From Malaya genurostris (Eukaryota > Arthropoda > Insecta > Diptera > Culicidae), in assembly GCF_030247185.1 (NCBI RefSeq), contig NC_080572.1:298392314-298456313 (forward strand): a stretch of 64,000 nt of DNA, in the 5' to 3' direction. The notes under the pieces are model-generated. The model made no database searches, was not told where the DNA came from, and was given only the letters and a program-made list of their open reading frames with translations. Shown here one piece after another: positions 19,591-31,249 of this stretch. The position numbers and the translations under genes were made by a program. Position 1 is the first letter of the stretch, and each line of letters starts with the position of its first letter.

Positions 19591-21480
19591 GCTAATTGTT
19601 TTCTCTTCTAATTAAGAAGAAGAAAAATCAATTTGGTACTTTTAGTGATCGCTCGATTTCCCCGATCCTCGATCCAAAGCGAGACGTGTCACGTAATCGC
19701 CGCCCAAAGTCATTCATGTTCGAGTTTTTTTCTGTTTCTTTCTTTCTCCCTTGCACTGTACTAGCCTACTTAGGCACGAATTTTCACAATTTTGTTTTTC
19801 CAGGCCGCTCTAAGCTCTAAGCAGCCAATTAATTTCATAAATGAATATTTTTCTGTTATTTTTTCTCTTCGAACGTTCGGCCTTACGTCAGGCTTCACTA
19901 GAGTTTCACTGCGTGCCGATTGGTTTTCTTCTCCATTGAACAAACAAATTTTTGATTATTTTTTTTTTGGTTTGTTTTCTCAATCACTGTTTTTCTTTCA
20001 AATTTTCGATTTTCGGTTTCGACTCGACACATGCACACGAAATTACACACATACACACACGCAGCACGTGCGAAATGCTTTTTTTTCTCTTTTTTCTTCT
20101 TCAACCCCAGACGAGGCACATGTGATCCGATCCGTAGTAGTAGAAGATAGTTTCGCTGAAGGAGGAAAAACTTTCACAATTTTTTTTTATTCCCCTCCGA
20201 TTGGTTGTGCGGTCGGAGCTTTTTTTTTCTACCTACATCACTCTGTTCAAACTCGCACTCGCCAACCAGGTCTTTCGTCAGGAAAGAAGCAAACAAATTC
20301 ACGCAAGGTTGTTCGAAATGTTGTTTATTTTTTGTTGTTGTTGTTTTGTTTGACGGCGTACCTTCGGCTCCACTAGCGCCACTTGAGTTTTTTTTCCAGC
20401 GGAGGAAATTCGTAACACATTCAGTTCTATTCGTTCGGTTCGGTTTCACAATGTGCCGCCTTTCGGGTCTGCTCGATTGTTTTGCCACACGGTTCAGTGA
20501 ATCAAAGCAGCTACCTACCACAACAAACGGCAAAACTCGGGATTTTCCTCTTCACGCTCGGTCTATCTGCAGGCAGAGGGCGGAAAGATGAAGCCCACTA
20601 ATAGCTGTTTTTCTTTTTTTTTTTTTTTGGTTCACAATTTTCTGCTTTCGTTCACCGTCTAACGACGACGAAGACGCGATCTCCAGCGCACACACAACAA
20701 AAAAAAAACAACAGAAACAAATCTTCCGCTTGTTTGGTTTTTGTCGTTCCGATTGCTCGTGACGCTTTTCACCACTTTTCACGCACAGCCTAGTAGGCGG
20801 CGGGCGGTACTACGGCAACCAACCGCGGGCACGGGCACGGGCACACACACGTACGCACAAGCACAGCCAGCCACGCACGTCCAACGCAACTCGCGCGGGC
20901 GATGAAGCAACTTTGTTTTTTCTCAGCCTCCCGAAAAAAAGCCACTCCGGTTTTGATTCGAGTTACACAACAAACTGGCACGCACGACGTTTTCACTCTT
21001 TATTTTTTTTTTTTTCGTTGCCTGGTTTGACTCGAACCGAACTCGCAACACGCTGCCGCTACTTCTGCTGCTGCTGGGTGAAACTGAGAAAACTTCAAGA
21101 TTTGCTGCTGGCTGCTGACCAAGCTACCAAACTCGGAACGGGACCGTGGAGAGAACCGTGTGCGCCTTCGATAGCTTTCGCGAGTAGACTAAAGGCCTGC
21201 TGGTGCTCGGGAGCTTGCCGAACCAGCCAGCGGTTAACTTCAGGCGCTTGTGCACGGCGAGTCAAGAAGAACGCGCAAGCAACGGACGAAGAAAAAAAAA
21301 ATACTACTTTTTCCTTCAAACAGAGTGTGTTTCTTCGCTACTGCTGCCGCTGTCGATGCCGACGTTCGCGTCGTTGTCGCCGTCGCCGTCGCCGTCGCCG
21401 TCGTCGTCAAGCGGACTTCGGTTTGCGGTAGATTAGCGCACCATTTCGACCGAAGTTCGCACGAGCAGCTGAAGATTTGA
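19591..21480. other. Unique GC-rich island, candidate regulatory or 5' exon DNA
   Basis: Nearly 2 kb without recognisable transposon sequence: long T and A runs (for example 19967, 20602, 21003), CA/GC-rich tracts (GGGCACGGGCACGGGCACAC near 20826), CTGCTGCTGCTGG (21068-21080), and CGTCGCCGT repeats (21358-21410). Frames are open on both strands at once (for example 19792-20376 plus against 20174-20533 minus; 20913-21431 plus against 21095-21319 minus), as expected for skewed composition rather than coding. I recognise no protein. The unique CpG-containing DNA amid repeats suggests a promoter, enhancer or untranslated exon of a host gene. Confidence 0.45.
21358..21412 (+). repeat. CGTCGCCGT short tandem repeat
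   Basis: About nine imperfect copies of a 6-base CGTCGC/CGCCGT unit, giving the poly-arginine or poly-valine/alanine runs in overlapping frames. Confidence 0.8.
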
Positions 21481-21624
21481 GAAATTCGCTCGGGGATTAA
21501 ACGGTGATAGTTTTCAAAATGTTTGATAAGAACTTCGATTAATATTTTGTTACGAAAAATCTAATTTTTGAATGAAACTTGACTCTTTTCCTACTTTTAT
21601 TAGCATCTGCACGGTTATCGTTTA

Positions 21625-22675
21625 TTGCCTTTCTCATATAGAAAGGTTATGCAATCACTATGAAAACCGACTTTTGAACCGAGTGTCATATACCATTCGG
21701 CTCAGTTCGTCGAGTATGCAAAATGTCTTTATGTGTGTGTGTGTGTGTGTGTATGTATGCATGTAACATTTTTTCAACTTAATAAACTTATATTCAAATG
21801 AAAGGTCTTCTAACCCCACACAAAGTTCCTGACTTTCATTCGAATCCGACTTCCGGTTCCGGAATTACAGGGGATATGCGCAAAAAAAATGAAAATAAGT
21901 GCACTTACTTTTCTCAGACACGGCTAAACCGATTTTCACAAACTCAGATTCAAATGAAAGGTACAATTGTCCTGTACAAAGTTCCGGAATTTTATTTTGA
22001 TCCGACTTCCGGTTCCGGAGTTACAGGATGATTAGTGAAAAAATTCTTATTTCAAATTATTCAAATTGGCGTAACCGATTTCAACAAACTCAGATTCAAA
22101 TGAAAGATCTCATGGTCCCATACCAAACTTCCAAATTTAATCCGGATCCGACTTCCGGCTCCGAAATTATATAATGAAGTGTGTTAAAAATTGGATACTG
22201 TCACTTGAGGCGGCGAAACAAAACACGTAAAAACGATTCTCAACTTACCTCGAAACTACTTCAATCGGTAGCCACTGTCAATAGACAACCAAACAACCCG
22301 ATTCTGGCTATGGTGGTTCTCGTTTTCTGATTCCGGAAGCACCGGATATAAAAAGTAGAATAATTTCTAAACTTGCCTCAAAACTATTCCATTCGGTAGT
22401 CATTGTCAATGGACGGTCAGACATTATTTTGGTTTTCCTTGTTGATCGAAGATTGTAGCCATAGACTCAAAAATGGAAGTCACTTTTCTCGAACCAACTT
22501 CCGAACTACCGGATTCCGGTTTCAGAAGTACCTCTTTTTGTTTCTTCAAAAATGACCTAACTGACCTGAGTACTGTTTCGTTTTCGTTTTTTAAGAATCA
22601 AAGAAAATTATTTGAAGAATACAACACATTTATATAGGAGAAGGCATCATTACACCACTAGGTGGATTAAAACAG
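21625..22675 (+). repeat. Repeat family M, complete copy
   Basis: One end is TTGCCTTTCTCATATAGAAAGG (itself a small hairpin, 21628 onward); the other is TATATAGGAGAAGGC (22633-22647), so the outermost 14 or so bases are inverted relative to each other. Beyond lies CCACTAGGTGGATT. Inside are ATACCATTCGGCTCAGTTCG, a TG microsatellite (21733-21755), and at least three degenerate tandem units of about 140-150 bases, each with AACCGATTT..CA, ATTCAAATGAAAG and ACTTCCGGTTCCGG. The frame at 21798-22031 is open only because it crosses two such units. The family occurs at least eight times in the window. Confidence 0.85.
21733..21763. repeat. (TG)n / (TGTA)n microsatellite
   Basis: A run of TG followed by TATGTATGCATG, at the position where family M copies usually carry a TG or CA microsatellite. 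Confidence 0.95.
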
Positions 22676-23128
22676 GTATTTTTTTTTGTATGGAAAATGC
22701 TTTACTCTTCACTATACGGGGCCTGGTGTCAATTGAAAGTTTCAAGAATAGTATGAAGTTTGCCACCAAGAGAAATCTATAAATATATGCCATTTTATCT
22801 TTTCAGTCTTCAGTCGCCACTGATTGCCTGTGATGGAAACACGTAGCTTGTGTAGAGAGTGGATGACAAAAGTGGGTTACGTCCATTCGTTCGCTGGATA
22901 CTCTCTTTTGTGCTTTGTGTGGATAACGGAAGTGCGTTGCACACCGTATTCGCTTGTGTATATTGATTACCTATCAGCTTTGGATTCATGTAAGGGGCAA
23001 GACTCTTTGCAAGCGTGTGAGTAATGTCAACAATGTGTGCGTAAAAACAAATTCCGGTGCTTCTTTTCCTGATTTTACTCAATAAATCTTCCATATGGTT
23101 GAAAAATAAACCAATCGGTTCATACTGC
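22676..23128. other. No recognisable feature
   Basis: Two opposing short frames (22810-23094 minus, 22824-23024 plus) overlap here. Neither shows a domain. I call nothing. Confidence 0.5.
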
Positions 23129-23462
23129 TTAACCCGTTGACTGCCACGACCATTCTCAGAATTCCGGTCTAAAAAGCCAATTGCATTTAATCATTTTATA
23201 TTATATTATATTATATTATATTATATTATATTATATTATATTTTCTGTTTATTTATTAATAAAATTTCTGTTCATGTCGCCAACATTGATTTTTTGTTCT
23301 CTTCCCAGAAGCCATCTATCCATATTAGCACTGATATGCTACGAGTTTAAGCGTGGCTACGCGACAATGGCAAGTAAACACAGTACGAGATAACTCGTAG
23401 TCGGCGTCCTAGCAAAGAACGGAATATACGAGTTATCTCGTAGTTGGCAGTCAACGTGTTAA
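23129..23462. mobile_element. piggyBac-like MITE with TTAA ends
   Basis: TTAA (23129-23132) followed by CCCGTTGACTGCCA, and at the other end TGGCAGTCAACGTG followed by TTAA (23459-23462): inverted repeats of about 14 bases that differ at one position, inside the TTAA target duplication that defines piggyBac insertions. Length is 334 bp. A second internal pair, CGAGATAACTCGTAG (23387-) and ACGAGTTATCTCGTAG (23428-), is nearly inverted. A (TTATA)n microsatellite lies inside. There is no transposase, so it is non-autonomous. Confidence 0.88.
23193..23242. repeat. (TTATA)n microsatellite
   Basis: About nine tandem copies of the pentamer within the piggyBac-like MITE. Confidence 0.95.
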
Positions 23463-24479
23463 AATTGTAATTCAAGAAAAGCGAAAACCTTAGTCCAAAA
23501 CTCTTCCGTTTTTCTAAAAACTGCTCGAGAAAAATTATTTCAGTTTCAGCTTACTTCTACTGACACATTTGATTAGCAACAAACACATTCCTATATGGAT
23601 TTCCTCTTGCAGAAATTATTGCGATATACAGATTTACGTACCTTCTATAAGTAAACCCGCAAAATATAAGCCTTTAGTTTAACACACGAAAGGCAATGGA
23701 TAAGAAATATTTAGTTTTGTTTATTTTGTGTAGCGCAATCTAATACAAATGCATTGAAGCAGTGTTGCTAACTTTTTAATTGGGGAATTAAAATCTGCAT
23801 TCACAAAATGTAAGCAATTTTCCTTGAAACGTTGGTGAAAAATTGATCAAAACTGATATTTCATCCAAAATGTCAGGCTTAACATTCATTTGAGAATAAA
23901 TTATTGCTAAAAAAGATTGTTTGAAACTCAATCGTGCAAGCCACTTGATAAACTCGTTGCACTGCATATATGAATACATAGATTTATGACATACGTACCA
24001 AATAAAATATACGTAATGCACAAATTACCAACACAAGTTAACTTGGTTTACTCTTGATCCTTAACTGTATGCGAATATGCCAAATATGTGTTCGTTTGTG
24101 TGGGTTAGTTCGCTATTAGTTTTGGTTCACCTGTGAGCGATGGGGTTTCAGAAAACGCTGTACTTATGATCAGAGTTACCGTAATTCAAAACGCTTTTAA
24201 CTAGATGATTTGACTATAGATATATTTCTCGAGGGCCGTTAGATTAGGTTCTGACTTCTGAGTGCAAATGACGATTTTTTGTTGCTCACTTTCTCTTTGA
24301 TTTTTGGGGAAAAAATGTACCGCTAGTCGGACCTGAATAAAATTCAGCAAATCATTTATTGGACAATCAATGGTTTATTTGGTTACAGACTCTCATGGTC
24401 TACAAACTAGAAAAGTTCACTAACCAATATAAAGACGTAGCTTATGAAAAAACATTCTTGAAATTAACATTTTCACGAT
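23463..24479. other. No recognisable feature
   Basis: AT-rich DNA. The 77-codon minus frame at 23788-24021 has no motif. I cannot support any gene or repeat here. Confidence 0.5.
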
Positions 24480-24985
24480 AAGTATACCCTACCTACGGAA
24501 CCGGAGGTTCGATCCGAATGAAAATTGGAATATTTTTGTGGAATCTTAAGACAGTTCAGCAGAGTCAAAGATGGTGAAAATCGGTTCAGCCATCTCCGAG
24601 AAAAGTGTCATTATTTTCACTTTCACACCCTTCAATTCCAGAACTGGAAATCGGATCCAAATGAAATTCAGGAACTTTGTTTGAGAACATGAGACCTTTC
24701 ATTTGAATCTAAGTTTGTAGAAGCTTTGAATAAATACTTTTTGAATGATATATTAGTAACTGAAGGTTTTAACTTCCAAAAAATAGCTTTAGCATTTTAT
24801 ACAGTGTCACATAATTATTGCATATTTTTCAAAATTAAATCTGTTGATCAGAGAGTTTTGAAATTAAATTTTAATGCCACTTTGATTGGTCGTGTCTCGT
24901 ACAAAAATATCTCCAACTTAGAATCAAATGAAAGATTTGGTGGGTCGAATTCGAACCCCTGAATTTAATTCGAATACTAGCTGAA
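24480..24985 (-). repeat. Repeat family M fragment
   Basis: Words such as GAACCGGAGGTTCGATCC, ATCGGTTCAGCCATCTCCGAG, GGAAATCGGATCCAAATG and ACCTTTCATTTGAATCTAAG identify family M in the opposite orientation to 21625. It has no recognisable ends. Confidence 0.8.
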
Positions 24986-25272
24986 TTGACCGGCGTTGCT
25001 CGGAAATGTTTCGTGAAGGAAAGGCCTCAAAAAGATTATAGAAATTGTCAGACCCCCTTATCGAAATACTTTGAATGTAGTGAAACACGGCCAATTGAAC
25101 AATACTCCGTACATATTCAGATTGCTGACGGCCAGTGTGTCATCTCAGATCTCACAATAATCATAATTTTCAAAGCATTCTCGTCAAATTAGTCAGGTCA
25201 GTTTTAAGTTTTTATGTTTTTCGTAAAACTCAATCAATTTTACCTTACACTTCCCATGTTAGGGACACTTGC
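24986..25272. repeat. Left part of another dispersed repeat (GACCGGCGTTGCTCGG type)
   Basis: From GACCGGCGTTGCTCGGAAATG to TTAGGGACACTTGCTA. The last words recur at 27070-27090 (TTAAGAACACTTGCTACG), where the same repeat seems to continue after the inserted MITE 25273-26418. Confidence 0.55.
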
Positions 25273-26418
25273 TACACGGAACGACCGAAATTAGCTCTGC
25301 GACTAATTCGTATTACTGTTTTTGAATTAGTTGATTTTAACAACAAAATATCCAAAATAACTATGAAATTAGTTAAAATTGAGAATTTACTTTCCTGAAA
25401 AAACTCTTATTTTTAGGAATGTGTTTAGTTGGCGAATAACCTGGACACAAACCAGCAATATTTCAATCCAACACGAAAATCTCATTGACATCTAATTTTG
25501 TTATTAAAATGAGAAAATTTGTTTCTATTTATCTATCACTATCATTGCTGAAGGACAGCACAAAGAAAACAAAAATGAAATTGGTTTGTTAACCAAAAAC
25601 TCATGAGAAGTGTCAAAGTAAAACAATTCATTAAAAAGCTAAAAAGGACAGTCTTATTGAAACTGCTTGCAAATTGTTTTGATGTTTTCGCATGTGCTAC
25701 GATATATCCATATATAAATTTCTAAACTGATATGTAAAAATGCCGTAAACTCTTAGTGGAAAGTGTATTTATTCACAATTGGTGCTCATTTGATGCGATT
25801 GTGCGTAATAATGTTTTTAAGTGAAACAGTTAAGTGAATTTCGAATGTTGCACTCAAAGTGTGCTCAAAGTTTTCAATGAGTGAGTCGATTTCGCGAAGT
25901 CGAATGAAAAAAACAGCGATTTAGAAGAAAAATTTTCAAAAAGAAGTTTATGTTTCGTTCATGTCTTTTTCTCCAATACAACATCATATTTATACCTGCC
26001 AATATAGAAAAGACAACCGCAACTGAAAGTTTTTTCGGTAGTAGTGTGCCATCTAGTGGCTAGTAGTCATTACGGTGTTACCGTTTTTTTCGGTGACAGG
26101 GCGCCATATAGGTGCAAATTGCAGAAGCCAATTCAACTATTTATGTTGGTTGAAAATAACGTTTTATTTCTCTAATTCAACTAAAAAATTAGTTGAAGGG
26201 AAAGGAAGCTAAGAAATGACAGCACGTTTAATTGGTGAATTCACCTAAAAAAATAGTCATTTTAACAAATATTTTATTATTATTATTAAGGGAATGAGAA
26301 TTAGAAAATCTAAATTAGCAAAAGTAAGATTTTTTTAGTTGTCTCAAAAAATAACTAACTAAAATCAGAAAATCAACTAATGTTTTCGCCAAAATGCTGA
26401 TTTCGGTCTTTCCGTGTA
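25273..26418. mobile_element. Non-autonomous DNA transposon with TACACGG inverted ends
   Basis: TACACGGAACGACCGAAATT (25273 onward) is mirrored at the right end by the reverse complement reading TACACGGAAAGACCGAAATC (26418 backward), a 23-base terminal inverted repeat with two mismatches. The element is 1146 bp, AT-rich, with many internal TTAGTTGA-type words and no transposase frame. A TA target duplication would fit the ends (TA|CACGG), pointing to the Tc1/mariner group, but that is not certain. Confidence 0.8.
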
Positions 26419-27229
26419 CATCTTAAAATAACCTGAAAATCTTCTTTGATATAAAAGTAATATCACTATTACTCAAAAAGAATCTCTCTCGTCGAAAAAA
26501 ATTTAAATTTAACTCCTCTTTTTTAGTGAACTTACTACAGCTCTCCTCCATTGTTACTCTTATTATTTTTGAGTAGTGTAGAAAGTATCTGTGCTCTTCA
26601 GAAAGAATCGATTTCCACCTTTGGTACATATGCCAAACTTGATGGTGATTCGTTTAGTTGTTTCGTAGTTATGCCGAAACGTACATAAACTAGCGTTCAA
26701 GGGCAGATAAACATTATTTTCCTTTAGTTCTTTGAATTCCCCGGCAAAATAAAACCAGATCTTTTGAAATTCTTTTAAAAAATTTACGTTGTATTCAAAA
26801 TAATAATAGCAATACTATCTATGAACTAAAATAATAACTTGTGTCAAGTTAGGTGTGGTAATCTATTAAGTTGTTTCGGAGTTATTGTTGATCATAAAAA
26901 CAATTTGAACTTTGCACAACCCTAGGATGAGACCCTTATTTTATCCACAACCAATCTTTATATCCACTCCCCACAAATACCCTTAAGACCATATTTCAGT
27001 GTTTCGAAAATGGTCTTCAAAAAGTATCGATTCTCGTCAAATTAGATCAATTTCTGTCATGAACTTCCCTGTTAAGAACACTTGCTACGCTCCCTTTCCA
27101 AAAAAATATCCTTATGACCATCTTTGAAGAGCAAGAAGAGTATCTGTGTCAAGTTTGGTGGCAACCCGTTGTGTAATTTGAGAGTTATGCCGTTACAAGC
27201 ATATAAACTTAAATTTTTCTTCATATGTA
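26419..27229. repeat. Degenerate repeat with GTGTCAAGTT...GAGTTATG units
   Basis: Three diverged units share the order CAAGTTTGGTG.., GTTGTTTCG.AGTTATGCCG and CATATAAAC (26620-26700, 26835-26900, 27145-27215). The tandem order and spacing (about 220-310 bases) suggest the body of the repeat begun at 24986. Confidence 0.55.
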
Positions 27230-27800
27230 TAGATGACTTCCGGTTCAGGATTTGCAGGATGGTATACACAAAACATGAGAATATTTGCACTAACTTTTCC
27301 CAGAAATGACTGCACCGATTTTCACGAACTCAAATTTCAATGAAAGACCTCGAGATTCCATCTAAAATTCCTGAGTTTTACTTCGATCCGACTTCTGGTT
27401 CCGGAACTACAAAGTGATTAGTGTAAAAAATATGATTTCAAGTGTGGTTTTTTCTCAAGAAACCATATAAAGAGCAGTAATTTTCTTAAAATTAGTGTGA
27501 AAATTTCTTCGATTTTTCACAGATGGGAAGCCCGATATTCACAAACTTAAATTCAAATGAAAGATTTTACAGTACTGTAACCCTGTTCTACACATTCTGC
27601 AGATCCGATTTTTGATTCTAGTATGACAAGGTGATGAATGTTATAAATTCCAAACCGTCATGCAAAGTAACGATTTAATGAACTAAAAATTCTTCGGAGC
27701 TGTACTGGAAACTATGGTTTTGCATGTTGATGACCAATTGAATAGACTTTGGCTACAGCGGTCACCAACTAATCGGTTTCGATCATTCCAAAACGAGACT
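27230..27800 (+). repeat. Repeat family M fragment
   Basis: ACTTCCGGTTCAGGATTTGC, GACTGCACCGATTTTCACG, CAATGAAAGACC and ACTTCTGGTTCCGGAAC mark at least two of the usual internal units. Ends are not recognised. Confidence 0.8.
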
Positions 27801-28294
27801 CACTCCGATGTCTCGAAGATAGTTATCATTTGTTTATCATATTTTCAAGATTTGAAATTGTTTTTTTTTTTGAAGCTCAAGATTGCAAGCTAGATCTGAG
27901 TTGTTATTATTATTATTATGTTACTTTATTTATCCTCGGTTTTAAACTGAAGGAATTGATATTCACTTATGTCTTTCGAATCGATTCGAATCAGATGACA
28001 CAAAACTCTCCCTCAGTTGTTCCAAATTTCAAATGGATATCCTGAAGAAGCGTATCAACTCTAGAAACAATCACATTTCCAAGAACCAAAGCAGCAGCTG
28101 ACAGAGAAGAAGATAAACGTCAACTACTCCTATATGTAACATATCACTGTAGACAAGGCGCCTTATCCGGATGTCGATATCGTTCCATATCATCGTTTTC
28201 TGTGATCAAAGAAGCCGTTTTCCACAGATGCCACAATAGTGTGGTGCTTGTGTGGCTCAAAATAATAATGAGTTCTGTACCACTGAAGTGTCAT
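27801..28294. other. No recognisable feature (left flank of truncated LINE)
   Basis: Short TTA run at 27903-27920 followed by TACTTTATTTATCCTCGGTTTTAA, wording like the 3' end of the SINE fragment at 54656. Otherwise no gene or repeat can be supported. Confidence 0.45.
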
Positions 28295-29066
28295 TCGAAC
28301 CGTTGGGTCCCGGCTCATTGCTCCATTCCAGACAATGGAAGAGCCGATAATTTAGCCAAACGTGGTGCTATTGAGGGTGAAATTTATGAGAGAACGATTG
28401 TTTTCAACAAATTCTATAGCGCGTCTCGCCAAAGAACACTTGTCAGCTGGAAAGCTTCTTGGGATAAAGATGATCTGGGTCGGTGGATAAACTCAATTAT
28501 TCCTAAAATATCGACAAAGGCATGGTTCAGGGGACTGAATGTGAGTAGGGATTTCATTCGTGTGATGTCCAGACTCATGTCCAATCACTGTGCTTGTGGC
28601 GAAGGTTATCGCGATATTGATCAAACGACATGCATGGAGTATCGTGATGTCAGATCTTAACTAATAAATACCTTACGTACCCAAGGTAGACTATCCAATG
28701 TCCCAGCTCGGGACATTCTTGCTTGTCGTGACCTTCCTTACATGAAACTTATTTATCATTTCATTAAGTCCATTAGGGTTCCAATTTAAATTTTATTTTG
28801 AAACTATACGATGTTGAATAAAATTGATGAACTGATACAAACAAACTTGAAATAGTTTTAAGATCATGTACAAAATGAATGTATTTTATTTAATGTAATT
28901 TATAATAGCAAATCGCTTGATAAAAACAGTGTTTAGATTAACTAATGAATACCAAAATATTAATATGATATTCGAAATTAGGTTTAAAGTACTATGAATT
29001 GTGGATGCCACGGCGAAGAAAAACTTATTTATATTGCCTATGAAATAAACGTATTTATGAAAAAAA
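28295..29066 (+). pseudogene. 5'-truncated copy of the I-group LINE (RNase H end of ORF2)
   Basis: The frame from about 28290 reads NRWVPAHCSIPDNGRAD and continues as the C-terminal third of the ORF2 at 14151, then a stop at 28660 and the last residues in frame after it (to about 28790). The 3' untranslated region follows and ends in A8 at about 29059-29066. Changes against the full copy: GNERAD has become DNGRAD, about 20 codons are missing between two AATCA words near 28588, and the DHVVWTC finger segment is damaged. It inserted beside CCACCTAGCAGTG, a family M end. Confidence 0.92.
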
Positions 29067-29230
29067 ATCCACCTAGCAGTGAGATGATACCTTTTCTATC
29101 AATCCGCATGTGTTTTTGCATGAATATTCTTCGGTGTTTCAGTTCTCATGACATTATTTTATTGACCGTCGAATTAAGCGGCAATTTGAGATTTTATTCA
29201 CGTATTACTTTGTAATATCGAAACTGCAAA
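29067..29230. repeat. End of family M next to LINE tail
   Basis: CCACCTAGCAGTGAGATGATACC resembles the CCACCTAGTGGTGTAATGATGCC that flanks family M at 47932. The LINE fragment therefore appears to have inserted at, or picked up, a family M boundary. Confidence 0.55.
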
Positions 29231-30170
29231 TCGGATCGAATTTGAATCTAAAAGTGTGATAATCGATTGAACGTTCCATGATATGTCGGAGTAAGTTCCA
29301 CTTACGGTTTACGGTAATTTAAGGTACTTCCAGGGCCGGTATTCAGGAACCAGCATAACCCAAACCGATTCGTATGGCCATATGACGAATAAATTGCAAT
29401 AGTTTTGAGTCAAACTTTTAAGCTTTTCGGGATTGTCATGTTCTATATCGGTTTGAATTTTAAAAAATCATTATCCTGTAATTCCAGAATCGGAAGTCAG
29501 AATTGGATAATATAAATTAATTTGGTCTTTGTAGATCTGGCTTTTTTTTAGAAAACGAAAGAGCTTTGAGAAACGATTCGATACTGGAACCGGAATTCGA
29601 AATTCGGTGTAGCCGAAGTCAGATAAATTCACTTGAGTAGCTGTATAGTTTACATTTGTTTCAAAATATTTGAAAATCAGTATAAACATCTTTGAGAAAT
29701 CGTAGTGCGAATTAAATCCGAATCGAAAACTGAATACCACTAAAACTTAAATAAGTTTATTTGGTTATCGACTATCCAAATCTGCAAACCCGATAAACCT
29801 GATTAATTTATGTGAAATAGACATTTTTATACTAATCATCCTGTATTTCCTAAACCGGAAGTTGGATCTGACTGAAAAGCAAGATGTTTTACAGGATCTT
29901 AAAACTTTTCATTTGAATTTTAGATCGGTTCAGCCATCTACGACAAAAATGGGTCCACAATTTTCATTTCGTTTCACATATCATCCTGTAGTTCCGGAAC
30001 CAGAAATCGGATCCAAACATAATTCAGGAACATTGTTTAGGAGCATACGACTTTTCGTATGAATCTGAGTTTGTAGAAAACGGTCGAGTCATCTCGGAAA
30101 AAAATTGAGTGAAATTATTTGTCACATACGCATTTGCCGATTTCGACGAACTGATTCGAATGGTATATGG
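29231..30170 (-). repeat. Repeat family M, several degenerate units
   Basis: CCAGAATCGGAAGTCAG (29487), TTTCCTAAACCGGAAGTTGG (29847), CATCCTGTAGTTCCGG (29980), CTTTTCATTTGAAT and GTTCAGCCATCT mark repeated internal units in reverse order. No terminal sequence is clear. Confidence 0.78.
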
Positions 30171-30670
30171 TTGTTATGTTCTTCCAGCATTTATTGCTGT
30201 AAGTAGTGAGTAGTTTAAATATAATTATGGAATTGCTTTCAACTGGAAAATGCTGATATCATTTGGTTTACATATGTCATATTCGAACAATTACGAACGA
30301 ACCGTGCTAAAATCGGTCCGAGGCAAAATGTCATGAAAAAGGATACTGTACACAGTGTTTTTAGTACTTAGAAACAATTGTATGTAACAGTATTAAAAAA
30401 TCGTGTTTTACGTTGCTCCCAAGCAACGCTCAAAACTCCTACTGCTGGAATAGGAGGAAAAGTCGCTTACACAAAAATATCGATATCTCCTTTAAAAATG
30501 AACTGATTTTACCAATCTATGGCTTGTTAGATAGCTATTACCGTGCGGAATCTAAGTCTGGAAACATATTCTGTTTTCAAGGTCAAATGTGGCAGATACT
30601 GTCAAAAAACTTGACTGAAAATTTTGACATAAAACTTTGTATAAATCAAAAAGTAAACATTCGATCTCAA
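30171..30670. other. No recognisable feature
   Basis: The 102-codon frame at 30413-30721 starts with TTG and enters a family M piece at its end. I see no domain and reject it as a gene. Confidence 0.5.
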
Positions 30671-30773
30671 AACCATTCAATAGCGTTCTGGGTGACGGAA
30701 AGACCTTTCATTTGCGACTAGTTTGATCGAAATCGGTCCAGCCATCTCTGAGATCTCGACCTCTTAGTTGACA

Positions 30774-30843
<70 letters not shown>

Positions 30844-30960
30844 CCACACACACACAAACAGACATTTGCTCAGTTCGTCGAGCTGAATCGATTGGTATAT
30901 GACATTCGGAAAATTTCTCTAAAGTTTGAGCGAATTCTATACCTATTTCCCACATTCACT
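30671..30960 (-). repeat. Repeat family M end with CA microsatellite
   Basis: GAAAGACCTTTCATTTG and CGGTCCAGCCATCTCTGAG, then a (CA)n tract, then TTCGTCGAGCTGAATCG and GGTATATGACATTCGG: the usual order of the family M TG/CA end in reverse orientation. Confidence 0.85.
30776..30857. repeat. (CA)n microsatellite
   Basis: More than 30 CA units, almost uninterrupted until the GCC at 30842. Confidence 0.98.
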
Positions 30961-31249
30961 CTAAAGATTCTAGGTATGAAAACATATTATTGAAATTGAA
31001 CCATTTCCATTTATCAGTCTATAATTTCTTTTATCTAAAAATGTTGATTCAAATTGATTTAGCAATTGATAATCAACTAAAATCCCATTGAGCTTTGGAT
31101 TGTTTCTATGTCCATTTTTTGCGTATGGTTAATATTTCGATTCTGTTCCTTGTTGTAAAAACGATTTTATCTGAAAAATCATTATCAAGTTCTCCTGTAC
31201 CGCAATTGAATATTTCACGAACCACCACTCGAAAAGCGTTCAAACTTCG
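30961..31249. other. No recognisable feature
   Basis: AT-rich spacer leading into the unique island. Confidence 0.5.

Noticed and set aside
19792..21480. Several overlapping open frames of 70-194 codons, including serine/arginine- and valine/alanine-rich ones
   Set aside because: Both strands are open at once, starts are non-ATG in several cases, and the residues follow short sequence repeats. Composition explains them.
22235..22255. Strong splice donor on the minus strand (GAG|GTAAGT)
   Set aside because: It lies in a family M copy, where the wording belongs to the repeat; no exon-like DNA is next to it.
23181..23393. 70-codon frame
   Set aside because: Half of it is the translated (TTATA)n microsatellite within a MITE.
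30764..30955. 63-codon valine/cysteine-rich minus frame
   Set aside because: It is the translated (CA)n microsatellite.
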